23,591 nt of DNA, taken from an uncultured Amaricoccus sp. (GTDB lineage: Bacteria; Pseudomonadota; Alphaproteobacteria; Rhodobacterales; Rhodobacteraceae). Below the pieces are notes generated by a model. The model saw only the letters and a list, made by a program, of their open reading frames with translations, had not been told where the DNA came from and did not search any database. Location of the stretch: the NCBI RefSeq assembly GCF_937891315.1, contig NZ_CALAGI010000174.1:1-23591 (forward strand), given 5' to 3'. The translations under genes and the position numbers were made by a program. Shown here one piece after another: positions 16,276 to 23,591 of the stretch (the first letter of the stretch is position 1; each line of letters opens with the position of its first letter).

Positions 16276-17487
16276 ATGGCCGAGGCCTATGTCTACGACG
16301 CGATCCGCTCGCCGCGCGGCAAGGGCCGCGCCGACGGCGCGCTGCACGAGGTGACGGCGGTCCGGCTGTCGGCCGACATGCTGAACGCGCTGAAGGCGCG
16401 CAACGACCTCGCGACCGACGCGATCGAGGATGTGATCTGGGGCAATGTCACCCAGATCGGCGAACAGGGCGGCTGTCTCGCCCGCTCCGCCGTCCTGCTG
16501 TCGGATTTCGACCAGTCGGTGCCGGGCCTTTCGATCAACCGCTTCTGCGCCAGCGGGCTCGAAGCGGTCAATCTCGCCGCGAACCAGGTGCGCGCCGGCG
16601 CCGGCGAGGCCTATGTCGCGGGCGGGGTCGAGATGATGAGCCGCGTCGCCATGGGTTCGGACGGCGCGGCGATCGCCGTCGATCCCGAACTCGCGATGAA
16701 GAGCTATTTCGTGCCGCAGGGGATTTCGGCCGATCTGATCGCGACGATCCACGGCTTCGGCCGTGACGATTGCGATGCCTTCGCCGTCGAGAGCCAGCGC
16801 CGCGCCGCCGCCGCCTGGGCCGAGGGCCGCTTCGCCCGCTCGATCGTGCCGATCAGCGACCGCAACGGCCTGCCGCTGCTCGACCGGGACGAGCATATGC
16901 GGCCGGAAACCGACATGGCGTCGCTCGGCGCGCTCAATCCGGCCTTCAAGGAGATGGGCGAGGTGATGCCGGGCTTCGACGCCGTGGCGATCCTGAAATA
17001 TCCGCGCCTCGAACGCGTCGATCACGTGCACCACGCCGGCAATTCCAGCGGCATCGTCGATGGCGCCGCCGCCGTGCTGGTCGGCTCGAAGGCATTCGGC
17101 GAGGCTCACGGCTTGCGCCCCCGCGCGCGGATCCGGGCGACGGCCAAGATCGGCACCGACCCGACCATCATGCTGACCGGCCCGGTGCCGGTGACCGAGC
17201 GGGCCCTGCGCGCGGCCGGGATGACGATCGGCGACATCGACCTTTTCGAGGTCAACGAGGCCTTTTCGGCCGTGGTGCTGCGCTTTCTCCAGGCATTCGA
17301 GCTCGATCCCGCCAAGGTCAATGTGAACGGCGGCGCGATCGCCATGGGCCATCCGCTCGGCGCCACCGGGGCCATGATCCTCGGCACCGCGCTCGACGAA
17401 CTGGAACGGTCGGACAAGGAGACGGCGCTCGCCACGCTCTGCGTCGCCTCCGGCATGGGCGCGGCGACCATTCTCGAACGGGTGTGA
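16276..17487 (+). CDS. fadA: Acetyl-CoA C-acyltransferase (thiolase, FadA-like)
   Basis: A 403-residue thiolase that cleaves 3-ketoacyl-CoA with CoA to give acetyl-CoA and the shortened acyl-CoA. The nucleophile is Cys91 (SINRFCASGLEAVNLA), with His359 (NVNGGAIAMGHPLGATGA) and the acid/base Cys389 near the C-terminus. The last motif reads CVASGMGAATILE, where most thiolases have CxGGGxG; the Gly-Gly pair is Ala-Ser here. FEVNEAFSAVVL is the usual conserved block. It has a good ribosome site (AAGGAGAG) before the ATG at 16276, 12 nt after the GST stop. As partner of the fused FadB-type protein encoded after two small genes, it completes the cycle. The order thiolase then FadB is reversed compared with E. 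coli fadBA. Confidence 0.95.
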   Translation: MAEAYVYDAIRSPRGKGRADGALHEVTAVRLSADMLNALKARNDLATDAIEDVIWGNVTQIGEQGGCLARSAVLLSDFDQSVPGLSINRFCASGLEAVNLAANQVRAGAGEAYVAGGVEMMSRVAMGSDGAAIAVDPELAMKSYFVPQGISADLIATIHGFGRDDCDAFAVESQRRAAAAWAEGRFARSIVPISDRNGLPLLDRDEHMRPETDMASLGALNPAFKEMGEVMPGFDAVAILKYPRLERVDHVHHAGNSSGIVDGAAAVLVGSKAFGEAHGLRPRARIRATAKIGTDPTIMLTGPVPVTERALRAAGMTIGDIDLFEVNEAFSAVVLRFLQAFELDPAKVNVNGGAIAMGHPLGATGAMILGTALDELERSDKETALATLCVASGMGAATILERV

Positions 17488-17489
17488 CG

Positions 17490-17960
17490 ATGGGCGTGAT
17501 CGACCAGACGAAATGCCCGGTGAAGACCGGATCAATCTATCCCGAGCCCTATGCCTCGCGGATGGCGGGCCGAAGTTCGCTCCGGCTCGGACAGGCCGCC
17601 GGGCTGACCCAGTTCGGCGCCAATCTGGTGACGCTGGAGCCGGGCGCGCGCTCCTCGCTGCGCCACTGGCACATGGCCGAGGACGAATTCGTCATGGTGA
17701 CCGAGGGCGAACTCATCCTCCTTCAGGACGAGGGAGAGCATGTCATGCGCCCGGGCGACTGCGCCGGCTGGCCGGCCGGCGACACCAACGGCCATTGCTT
17801 CCTCAACCGAACGGACCGGCTGGCCCGGTTCCTCGTGGTCGGCGGCAAGGCGCCGCGAGAGGTCGTCACCTATTCCGACGAAGATTTCGCGATCGAGATC
17901 GAGGACGGGCGGGCCAGCTTCACCTACCGCGACGGAAGCCCGTGGAACGGCCCGCGATGA
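17490..17960 (+). CDS. Cupin-domain protein
   Basis: A 156-residue single-domain cupin. Motif 1 is visible with metal ligands His59, His61 and Glu66 (HWHMAEDEF followed by Gly73), and motif 2 with His102 and Asn106 (PGDCAGWPAGDTNGHCFLN). No DNA-binding domain is attached. Such small cupins bind a metal and act as enzymes or sensors; the role here is unknown. Its ATG lies 2 nt after the thiolase stop (TGACGATG), so it must be co-translated in the operon. There is little of a ribosome site, so coupling to thiolase translation is likely. Its stop overlaps an ATG at 17957 as ATGA. Confidence 0.88.
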   Translation: MGVIDQTKCPVKTGSIYPEPYASRMAGRSSLRLGQAAGLTQFGANLVTLEPGARSSLRHWHMAEDEFVMVTEGELILLQDEGEHVMRPGDCAGWPAGDTNGHCFLNRTDRLARFLVVGGKAPREVVTYSDEDFAIEIEDGRASFTYRDGSPWNGPR

Positions 17961-17977
17961 CGGGAGGCTGCCGTCCG

Positions 17978-18148
17978 ATGCCGAAGCTGATCCCGCCGGC
18001 GCCCGTCTTCGGGACCGCCGAAGGCTACGCGCCGGCGGACGAGGATCCCGGCCCCTTCGCCTCGGTGGCGGCCGGCGAGATCGGCGGCCGCGACCCCGAT
18101 CGCGGCTGGGACGCGCGGCGCGACGGAACCATCGTCAAGGAGCTCTGA
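17978..18148 (+). CDS. Small uncharacterised protein of the acyl-CoA operon
   Basis: A 56-residue ORF (MPKLIPPAPVFGTAEGY at the start) lying between the cupin gene and fadB; it ends 1 nt before the fadB ATG. A GGGAGG site at 17962-17967 is 10 nt before the ATG at 17978. The in-frame ATG at 17957, which overlaps the cupin stop, would add seven residues and is possible. The protein is acidic and proline/glycine rich with no membrane segment. The end, EIGGRDPDRGWDARRDGTIVKEL, recalls loosely the DUF1674 (succinate dehydrogenase assembly factor 4) C-terminal pattern GGxxGPEPTRYGDW, but the match is weak. The dense packing supports it being real. Its function is unknown. Confidence 0.65.
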   Translation: MPKLIPPAPVFGTAEGYAPADEDPGPFASVAAGEIGGRDPDRGWDARRDGTIVKEL

Positions 18149-18149
18149 C

Positions 18150-20348
18150 ATGCCGATCTTCACCACCGCGCTCGACGACGATGGCGTCGCGATCATCGCC
18201 TGGGATCTTCCCGGCCGCTCGATGAACGTGCTGACCGATGAGGGCATCGCCGATCTGGAAGCCGCCTTCGACGCCGCGCTCGCCGATCCGGCGGTGAAGG
18301 GCATCATCCTGACCAGCGCCAAGCCGGACTTCGCCGGCGGCATGGATCTCAACCTGCTGGCGCGGATGAAGGAGAACGCCGGCGACGATCCCGCGCGCGG
18401 CCTCTTCGACGGCGTCATGGGGCTGCACCGCGTGCTGCGCAAGATCGAGCGGGCCGGCATGGATCCGAAGACGCGCAAGGGTGGCAAGCCCGTCGCCTGG
18501 GCCAGCCCCGGAACCTCCGCCGGCATCGGGACCGAGATCGGCCTCGCCTGCCATCGCCGCTTCGTCGCGGACAATCCCAAGGCGAAGATCGGCCTGCCCG
18601 AGATCCTGATCGGCATTTTCCCCGGCGCCGGCGGCACCACCCGTTTCTCGCGCATGGTCGGTGCGATGGCGGCGGCGCCGGTGCTGCTCGAAGGCAAGAT
18701 GCTGGCGCCGAAGGCGGCGCTCGGCGCCGGGCTGATCGACGAGATCGCGCCGCCGGCCGAACTCGTCCAGAACGCCAAGGACTGGGTGCTGTCGGCGCAG
18801 CCCGCCGACATCGTGAAGCCCTGGGACGCCAAGGGTTACAAGATGCCCGGCGGCGCGCCCTACAGCGCCGCGGGCTTCATGACCTTCGTCGGCGCCTCGG
18901 CGATGGTCCATGGCAAGACGCAGGGCGTCTATCCGGCGGCGAAGGCGATGCTGTCGGCGATCTACGAAGGCGCGCTGGTCGATTTCGACACCGCGCTCCG
19001 GATCGAGGCGCGATGGTTCACCAGCGTCCTGATGAACCCCTCCTCCTCCGCCATGATCCGCTCGCTGTTTCTCAACAAGCAGGCGCTGGAGAAGGGCGCG
19101 TCGCGCCCGGCCGAGCCCGACCAGACGGTGCGCAAGCTCGGCATCCTCGGCGCCGGAATGATGGGCGGAGGCATCGCCTATGTCGCCGCGCTCGCCGGCA
19201 TCGAAGTGGTGCTGATCGACCGCGATCAGGCCGCCGCCGATCGCGGCCGCGCCCATGTGGAGGCCATCCTCGACGAGGGTGTGAAGCGGCGCAAGACCAC
19301 GCCCGAGAAGAAGGCCGAGGTGCTGGCCCGCGTCACCGCGACGCCCGACTACGCCGCGCTGACCGGCTGTGACCTGATGGTGGAGGCGGTATTCGAGGAT
19401 CCGGCCGTCAAGGCCGAGGCGACCCGCCGCGCCGAACAGTATCTGCCGGCCGAGGCGATCTTCGCCACCAACACCTCGACCCTGCCGATCGCCGAACTCG
19501 CGAAGGCGAGCCGCGCGCCGGACCAGTTCATCGGCATCCATTTCTTCTCGCCGGTCGATCGCATGGCGCTGGTCGAGATCATCCGCGGACCCCGGACCGG
19601 CGCGCGCGCGGTGGCGAAGGCACTCGATTTCGTGCGCCAGATCCGCAAGACACCGATCGTCGTCAACGACGCCCGCTTCTTCTATGCCAACCGCTGCATC
19701 ATCCCCTACATGAACGAAGGTGTGCGGATGGTCGGCGAAGGCATCGCGCCGGCATTGATCGAGAACGCGGCCAAGCAGCTCGGCTTTCCGGTCGGCCCGC
19801 TTCAGCTGACCGACGAGATCTCGATCGACCTCGGGGTCAAGATCGCCAAGGCGACCCACGCGGCGATGGGCGACGCCTATCCCGACGCCGCCGCCGACGG
19901 GGTGCTGTTCACCCTCGCCGACCTCGGGCGCCTCGGGCGCAAGGCCGGGTCGGGCTTCTATGCCTATGACGACAAGGGCCGGCGTCAGGGTCTGTGGCCG
20001 GGGCTCGCCACGCATTGGCCGGTCGCGGCGGAACAACCGGAGCTGATCGAGGTCCAGCGCCGCCTCGCCATGGTGCAGGCGCTGGAAGCGGTCCGCGCGC
20101 TGGAGGAGGGCGTGCTGACCGACATCCGCGAGGGCGATGTCGGCGCGATCCTCGGTTGGGGCTTCATGCCCTGGTCCGGCGGCCCGTTCGGCTGGCTCGA
20201 CATCCTCGGCGCGGCGCGGGCGGTCGAGATCTGCGACGCGCTGGCCGCCGCGCACGGCTCGCGCTTCGCCGCCCCCGCGCTGCTGCGCGAGCTCGCCGCG
20301 GAAGGCGTCGGCTTCTACGCCCGCTTCCTCCCCGCCGCCGCGGCCTGA
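18150..20348 (+). CDS. fadB: Fused enoyl-CoA hydratase / 3-hydroxyacyl-CoA dehydrogenase (FadB/FadJ type)
   Basis: A 732-residue multifunctional beta-oxidation enzyme. The crotonase domain (about 1-200) has the two catalytic glutamates, Glu129 in GTEIGLACH and Glu151 in LPEILIGIFPGAGG, equivalent to Glu119 and Glu139 of E. coli FadB. The NAD-binding domain starts at about 327 with GILGAGMMGGG and VVLIDRD. The hydroxyacyl dehydrogenase catalytic set is Ser443 (NTSTLPIAEL), His464 and Glu476 (FIGIHFFSPVDRMALVEI). The helical C-terminal domains follow (GPLQLTDEI, KAGSGFYAYDDKG, GDVGAILGWGFMPWSGGPF). It adds water to enoyl-CoA and oxidises the alcohol with NAD+. AAGGAG lies 7 nt before the ATG. 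It is the last gene of the operon, and a GC-rich stem (20348-20373) overlaps its stop. Confidence 0.95.
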   Translation: MPIFTTALDDDGVAIIAWDLPGRSMNVLTDEGIADLEAAFDAALADPAVKGIILTSAKPDFAGGMDLNLLARMKENAGDDPARGLFDGVMGLHRVLRKIERAGMDPKTRKGGKPVAWASPGTSAGIGTEIGLACHRRFVADNPKAKIGLPEILIGIFPGAGGTTRFSRMVGAMAAAPVLLEGKMLAPKAALGAGLIDEIAPPAELVQNAKDWVLSAQPADIVKPWDAKGYKMPGGAPYSAAGFMTFVGASAMVHGKTQGVYPAAKAMLSAIYEGALVDFDTALRIEARWFTSVLMNPSSSAMIRSLFLNKQALEKGASRPAEPDQTVRKLGILGAGMMGGGIAYVAALAGIEVVLIDRDQAAADRGRAHVEAILDEGVKRRKTTPEKKAEVLARVTATPDYAALTGCDLMVEAVFEDPAVKAEATRRAEQYLPAEAIFATNTSTLPIAELAKASRAPDQFIGIHFFSPVDRMALVEIIRGPRTGARAVAKALDFVRQIRKTPIVVNDARFFYANRCIIPYMNEGVRMVGEGIAPALIENAAKQLGFPVGPLQLTDEISIDLGVKIAKATHAAMGDAYPDAAADGVLFTLADLGRLGRKAGSGFYAYDDKGRRQGLWPGLATHWPVAAEQPELIEVQRRLAMVQALEAVRALEEGVLTDIREGDVGAILGWGFMPWSGGPFGWLDILGAARAVEICDALAAAHGSRFAAPALLRELAAEGVGFYARFLPAAAA

Positions 20349-20475
20349 CGCGCGCGGCCCGCGGGGCGCGCGTGGTTCTCGCGCCCTTGCGCCCGCCGTG
20401 CCGGCTGGCTAGCAAGATACATATGAGCGAGCCGACATCCCACCGCGCGACCATCGCCGCGTCCTGGTCCGCGCG
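20349..20475 (+). other. Gap between fadB and livF, with GC-rich stem and 18-codon leader ORF
   Basis: The gap opens with a hairpin ACGCGCGC/GCGCGCGT (arms 20348-20355 and 20366-20373) without a T-run, so termination of the fad operon is uncertain. A weak promoter is possible: TTGCGC (20387-20392), 17 bp, TAGCAA (20410-20415). An ATG at 20423 opens an 18-codon ORF (MSEPTSHRATIAASWSAR) whose TGA (20477-20479) overlaps the livF GTG at 20476. Confidence 0.4.
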
Positions 20476-21180
20476 GTGAGCTATCTCCGCGCCGAAGCGA
20501 TGACCGGCGGCTACGGCGCCGCCGATATCCTGCACGGCTGCGACATCGCCGTCGACCGGGGCGAGATCGCGGTGATCGTCGGTCCGAACGGCGCCGGCAA
20601 ATCCACCGCGATGAAGGCGATCTTCGGCATGCTGCCTCTGCGCCAGGGCACAATCCGGCTCGCCGGCGAGGACATCGCGGCGCTGACGCCGCGGCAGCGG
20701 GTCCATCGCGGCATGGGCTTCGTGCCGCAGACCTCGAATGTCTTCACCAGCCTGACGGTGCAGGAAAATCTCGAGATGGGCGCCTTCATCCGCGAGGACG
20801 ATTTCACCGGCACCATGGAGCAGATCTTCACCCTCTTCCCCATCCTCCGCCAGAAGCGGCGCCAGCCCGCCGGCGAGCTTTCCGGTGGCCAGCGCCAACA
20901 GGTGGCGGTCGGCCGCGCGCTGATGACCAAGCCCAGCGTCCTGATGCTGGACGAGCCGACGGCCGGCGTCTCGCCGATCGTGATGGACGAGCTGTTCGAC
21001 AAGATCCTCGAGATCGCCGCGACCGGCCTCGCCATCCTGATGGTCGAGCAGAACGCCCGCCAGGCGCTCTCGATCGCCGACAAGGGCTATGTCCTCGTCC
21101 AGGGCCGCAACCGCTTCACCGACAGCGGCGAGGCCCTGCTGGCCGACCCCGAAGTCCGACGCACCTTTCTGGGGGGCTAG
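20476..21180 (+). CDS. livF: Branched-chain amino acid-type ABC transporter ATP-binding protein, LivF type
   Basis: A 234-residue ATPase, the short LivF type. Walker A is GPNGAGKS (36-43), then the Q-loop FVPQTSNVF, signature ELSGGQRQQVAVGRAL, Walker B LMLDEPTAGVSP and H-loop MVEQNAR. The family start is MxxxxxLTxGYG; here GTG at 20476 gives MSYLRAEAMTGGYGAADILHG, which fits. There is no good ribosome site upstream, but an 18-codon ORF stops over this GTG (GTGA), which could supply ribosomes by coupling. It pairs with LivG (9036-9833) encoded about 10.6 kb upstream. livH starts at the last base of its stop codon (TAGTG), so livF, livH and livM form one operon. Confidence 0.94.
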   Translation: MSYLRAEAMTGGYGAADILHGCDIAVDRGEIAVIVGPNGAGKSTAMKAIFGMLPLRQGTIRLAGEDIAALTPRQRVHRGMGFVPQTSNVFTSLTVQENLEMGAFIREDDFTGTMEQIFTLFPILRQKRRQPAGELSGGQRQQVAVGRALMTKPSVLMLDEPTAGVSPIVMDELFDKILEIAATGLAILMVEQNARQALSIADKGYVLVQGRNRFTDSGEALLADPEVRRTFLGG

Positions 21181-22193
21181 TGGAAAACATCCTCAACGCC
21201 TTCGTCCTCCTGGCCAATTTCGTCATCATCCCGGCCCTCGCCTACGGCTCGCAACTGGCGCTCGGCGCGCTCGGGGTGACGCTGATCTACGCGGTGCTGC
21301 GCTTCTCGAACTTCGCGCATGGCGACCTCATGGCCTTCGGCACCATGATCACCATCCTCGTCACCTGGGCGCTGCAAGGCGCCGGCGTCACGGCGGGGCC
21401 CCTGCCGACCGCGCTGCTCGCCCTGCCGGTCGGCATTCTCGGCGCGGTGCTGCTCGCCCTCGTCACGGATGCCTGGGTCTATCGCTTCTACCGCCGCCAG
21501 CGCAGCGATCCGGTGGTGTTCGTCATCGCCTCGGTCGGAGTGATGTTCATCTACAACGCGCTCACCCGCTTCGTGATCGGCGCCGACGACCAGAGGTTCG
21601 AGGACGGGGCGCGCTTCGTGATGCGCGTGCCGGACTTCAAGGCGCTGACCGGACTGGAGGAGGGGATCGCGATCCGTACCAGCCAGTTGATCACCCTCGT
21701 GGTCATGATCGTCACGGTCGCGGCGGTCTTCTGGTTCCTGCAACGCACGCGGACCGGCAAGGCGATGCGCGCCTATTCCGACAACGAGGATCTGGCACTC
21801 CTGTCCGGCATAAATCCCGACCGGGTGGTGATGATCACCTGGATCCTGGCCGCGACCCTCGCCACCATCGCCGGTGTGCTCTACGGGCTCGACAAGTCGT
21901 TCCGGCCCTTCACCTATTTCCAGCTGCTGCTGCCGATCTTCGCGGCCGCGATCGTCGGCGGCATCGGCCAGCCGCTCGGCGCGGTCGCCGGCGGCTTCGT
22001 CATCGCCTTTTCCGAGGTGATGATAACCTATGCCTACAAGGGCTTTCTCACCTATCTCCTCCCCGAGGGCTGGGCGCCCGAGGGACTGACCCAGCTGCTC
22101 GGCACCGACTACAAGTTCGCGGTCTCCTTCATCATCCTCGTGCTCGTGCTGCTCATCCGGCCGACCGGCATCTTCCGGGGCAAGGTGCTGTGA
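21180..22193 (+). CDS. livH: Branched-chain amino acid-type ABC transporter permease, LivH type
   Basis: A 337-residue inner-membrane permease with about eight hydrophobic segments. LivH features are GSQLALGALGVTLIYAVLRFSNFAHGDLMAFG near residues 22-60, and GINPDRVVMITWILAATLATIAGVLYG, the transmembrane stretch that carries the coupling loop for the ATPase. IVGGIGQPLGAVAGGFVIAFSE follows near the C-terminus. The length is slightly above the usual 290-310, from a longer middle segment (FVIGADDQRFEDGARF, about 128-150). The GTG start at 21180 shares its G with the livF stop. With LivM it forms the membrane channel. Confidence 0.93.
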   Translation: MENILNAFVLLANFVIIPALAYGSQLALGALGVTLIYAVLRFSNFAHGDLMAFGTMITILVTWALQGAGVTAGPLPTALLALPVGILGAVLLALVTDAWVYRFYRRQRSDPVVFVIASVGVMFIYNALTRFVIGADDQRFEDGARFVMRVPDFKALTGLEEGIAIRTSQLITLVVMIVTVAAVFWFLQRTRTGKAMRAYSDNEDLALLSGINPDRVVMITWILAATLATIAGVLYGLDKSFRPFTYFQLLLPIFAAAIVGGIGQPLGAVAGGFVIAFSEVMITYAYKGFLTYLLPEGWAPEGLTQLLGTDYKFAVSFIILVLVLLIRPTGIFRGKVL

Positions 22194-23500
22194 CCGGCCC
22201 GGTCCGCGCCGCCGCGCTCTACGCATGCATGGCCGCGCTCATCCTCGCGGTCGGATTCGCCCAGAGCTGGACGGTGGCCCTCGCCATCCTGAACCTCTGC
22301 CTGATCTCGGCGATCATGGCGCTCGGGGCAAATATCCAGTGGGGTTACGCCGGACTGTTCAACGCCGGCATCATGGGCTTCGCGGCGCTCGGCGGGGTCG
22401 CGGCGGTGCTGACCTCCATGCCCCCGGTCGAGGGCGCGCTCGGCACCGGTGGCGCCAATCTCGGCCTCGCGGCGCTGGCGCTGATCGGCACGGTCGGCGC
22501 GGCGATCTTCCTGCGCGGCCGGGTCGGACCGGCGTTCCGCGTACCGGTGACAATCGTCACCTGCTTCGTCGGCTATCTCGTCACACGGCTGTTCCTCGAC
22601 CCCGCCTCGGACGCGATCGAGGCGATGAACGCGGCCTCCGCCGGCTATCTCGGCGGACTCGGCCTGCCGATCCTGATCGCCTGGCCCGTCGGCGGCCTTT
22701 TCGCCGCCGGCGCCGCCTATCTGGTCGGCAAGGTGGCGCTCGGCCTGCGCTCGGACTATCTGGCGATCGCGACGCTCGGCATTTCCGAGATCATCCTCGC
22801 CATCCTCAAGAACGAGAACTGGCTGACCCGCGGCGTCAAGAACGTCACCGGCCTGCCGCGCCCGATCCCGGACGAACGCGCGTTGCAGGCGGCGCCCTGG
22901 GTCGGCGACCTCGCCGCGCGCTTCGGCACCGATACCGTCACCGCCGCCGCCAATATCTCGCGCCTCGGCTATGCGCTGCTCTTCGCGCTGGTGCTCGCCG
23001 TCCTGCTCTGGCTGTCGGAACGGGCTCTGCGCTCGCCCTGGGGGCGGATGATGCGGGCGATCCGCGACAATCGCGACGCAGCGGAGGCGATGGGCAAGGA
23101 TGTCACCCGGCGCCATCTGCGGGTTTTCGTGCTCGGCTCGGCCGTGGTCGGGATCGCCGGTGCCATGCTCGTCACCCTCGACGGCCAGTTCACCCCCGCT
23201 TCCTACAGCCCGCTCCGCTATACCTTCGTGATCTGGGTGATGGTGATCGTCGGCGGCTCCGGCAACAACTGGGGCGCGGTGCTCGGCGGTTTTCTCATCT
23301 GGTACGTCTGGGTCGTGTCCGAGCCGGCGGGCAACTGGCTCATGTCCACACTGACCGCCGGCATGGCGGAGGGCAGCTGGTGGCGGGCCCATCTCCTCGC
23401 CGCCGCGCCGCATCTGCGCCTGTTCTTCATGGGCCTCATCCTGCTCCTCACCCTGCGCTTCGCCCCCCGCGGCCTGATCCCGGAAGCCCGCGGCCGCTGA
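22190..23500 (+). CDS. livM: Branched-chain amino acid-type ABC transporter permease, LivM type
   Basis: A 436-residue inner-membrane permease, the second channel subunit. It shows the LivM block LGANIQWGYAGLFNAGIMGFAALGG near the N-terminus, GLRSDYLAIATLGISEIILAILKNENWLTRG in the middle, and RAIRDNRDAAEAMGKDVTRRHLRVFVLGS (cytoplasmic ATPase-contact loop), then GGSGNNWGAVLGGFLIWYVW. It is about 100 residues longer than a typical LivM because of an N-terminal hydrophobic insert (about 95-185, FRVPVTIVTCFVGYLVTRLFLDP). The GTG at 22190 overlaps the livH TGA as GTGA, which sets the start; a GGGGCAAGG stretch precedes it. It is the last gene of the livFHM unit. Confidence 0.92.
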   Translation: MTGPVRAAALYACMAALILAVGFAQSWTVALAILNLCLISAIMALGANIQWGYAGLFNAGIMGFAALGGVAAVLTSMPPVEGALGTGGANLGLAALALIGTVGAAIFLRGRVGPAFRVPVTIVTCFVGYLVTRLFLDPASDAIEAMNAASAGYLGGLGLPILIAWPVGGLFAAGAAYLVGKVALGLRSDYLAIATLGISEIILAILKNENWLTRGVKNVTGLPRPIPDERALQAAPWVGDLAARFGTDTVTAAANISRLGYALLFALVLAVLLWLSERALRSPWGRMMRAIRDNRDAAEAMGKDVTRRHLRVFVLGSAVVGIAGAMLVTLDGQFTPASYSPLRYTFVIWVMVIVGGSGNNWGAVLGGFLIWYVWVVSEPAGNWLMSTLTAGMAEGSWWRAHLLAAAPHLRLFFMGLILLLTLRFAPRGLIPEARGR

Positions 23501-23540
23501 TGACGGCGCCCGCCTGATTGCTTCGGATCGAGATGCTTCC

Positions 23541-23586
23541 CGCGGACCGACCTCAGGGGGCGCCAGTGGCGCGCCCGCGGTCCGCG
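23541..23586 (+). terminator. Possible terminator or structured repeat after livM
   Basis: A 46-nt inverted structure: outer arms CGCGGACC (23541-23548) and GGTCCGCG (23579-23586), and an inner GCGCC-AGT-GGCGC stem. It lies 41 nt after the livM stop at the window edge. No T-run is visible before the window ends, so a Rho-independent terminator is only possible, not shown. Confidence 0.4.
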
Positions 23587-23591
23587 CGCCC

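Noticed and set aside
23500..23517. A five-codon ORF (ATG at 23500) overlapping the livM stop.
   Set aside because: It is too short to support a gene, and the window ends soon after.

Overview
The window is high-GC, gene-dense DNA of the kind found in an alphaproteobacterium, most likely a member of the Rhodobacterales. Three things point there: an fds-type NAD-dependent formate dehydrogenase operon with the small delta subunit, a run of four small DUF1127 genes, and a MerR/acyl-CoA dehydrogenase/GST/thiolase/FadB cluster of rhodobacterial type. This is a gene-content inference; no rRNA or other marker gene is present. I see no tRNA, rRNA, CRISPR array, prophage or insertion sequence. Most of the window looks like ordinary chromosome.

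Layout. (1) 2-2268 (+): 3' end of the formate dehydrogenase alpha subunit gene, then fdhD and fdsD, which overlap by ATGA. (2) 2269-2597: a gene-free gap holding five inverted repeats. (3) 2598-4967 (+): a UvrD/PcrA helicase. (4) 5044-6389 (-): four DUF1127 genes ending at a textbook intrinsic terminator. Two of them are preceded by the same palindrome lying over the probable -10 box. (5) 6654-7724 (+): Mrp/ApbC iron-sulfur carrier ATPase. (6) 7826-9833 (+): substrate-binding protein and LivG-type ATPase of a branched-chain-amino-acid-type ABC transporter. (7) 10037-12103 (-): glutamine-dependent NAD+ synthetase. (8) 12281-13324 (+): aldo/keto reductase with a TTG start. (9) 13327-20348 (+): a fatty-acid/acyl-CoA degradation operon: MerR regulator with its own operator-promoter, DmdC-like acyl-CoA dehydrogenase, glutathione S-transferase-like protein, thiolase, cupin, a 56-residue unknown, and a fused enoyl-CoA hydratase/3-hydroxyacyl-CoA dehydrogenase. 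(10) 20476-23500 (+): LivF, LivH and LivM, joined by 1-4 nt overlaps and completing the ABC transporter begun about 10.6 kb earlier.

How the genes fit together. The fds genes encode, mature and stabilise formate dehydrogenase: FdhD delivers sulfur to the molybdenum cofactor. The acyl-CoA operon contains all four beta-oxidation activities (dehydrogenase, hydratase, hydroxyacyl dehydrogenase, thiolase) under a MerR protein whose palindrome sits at a 19-bp-spaced promoter. The Liv-type importer has its binding protein plus one ATPase on one side of this catabolic cluster and the other ATPase plus both permeases on the other side. This suggests, without proving, that the imported compound feeds the acyl-CoA pathway. 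The most interesting non-coding signals are the shared DUF1127 operator, a structured 3' UTR after the last DUF1127 gene, the MerR palindrome, and an 18-codon ORF whose stop overlaps the livF start.
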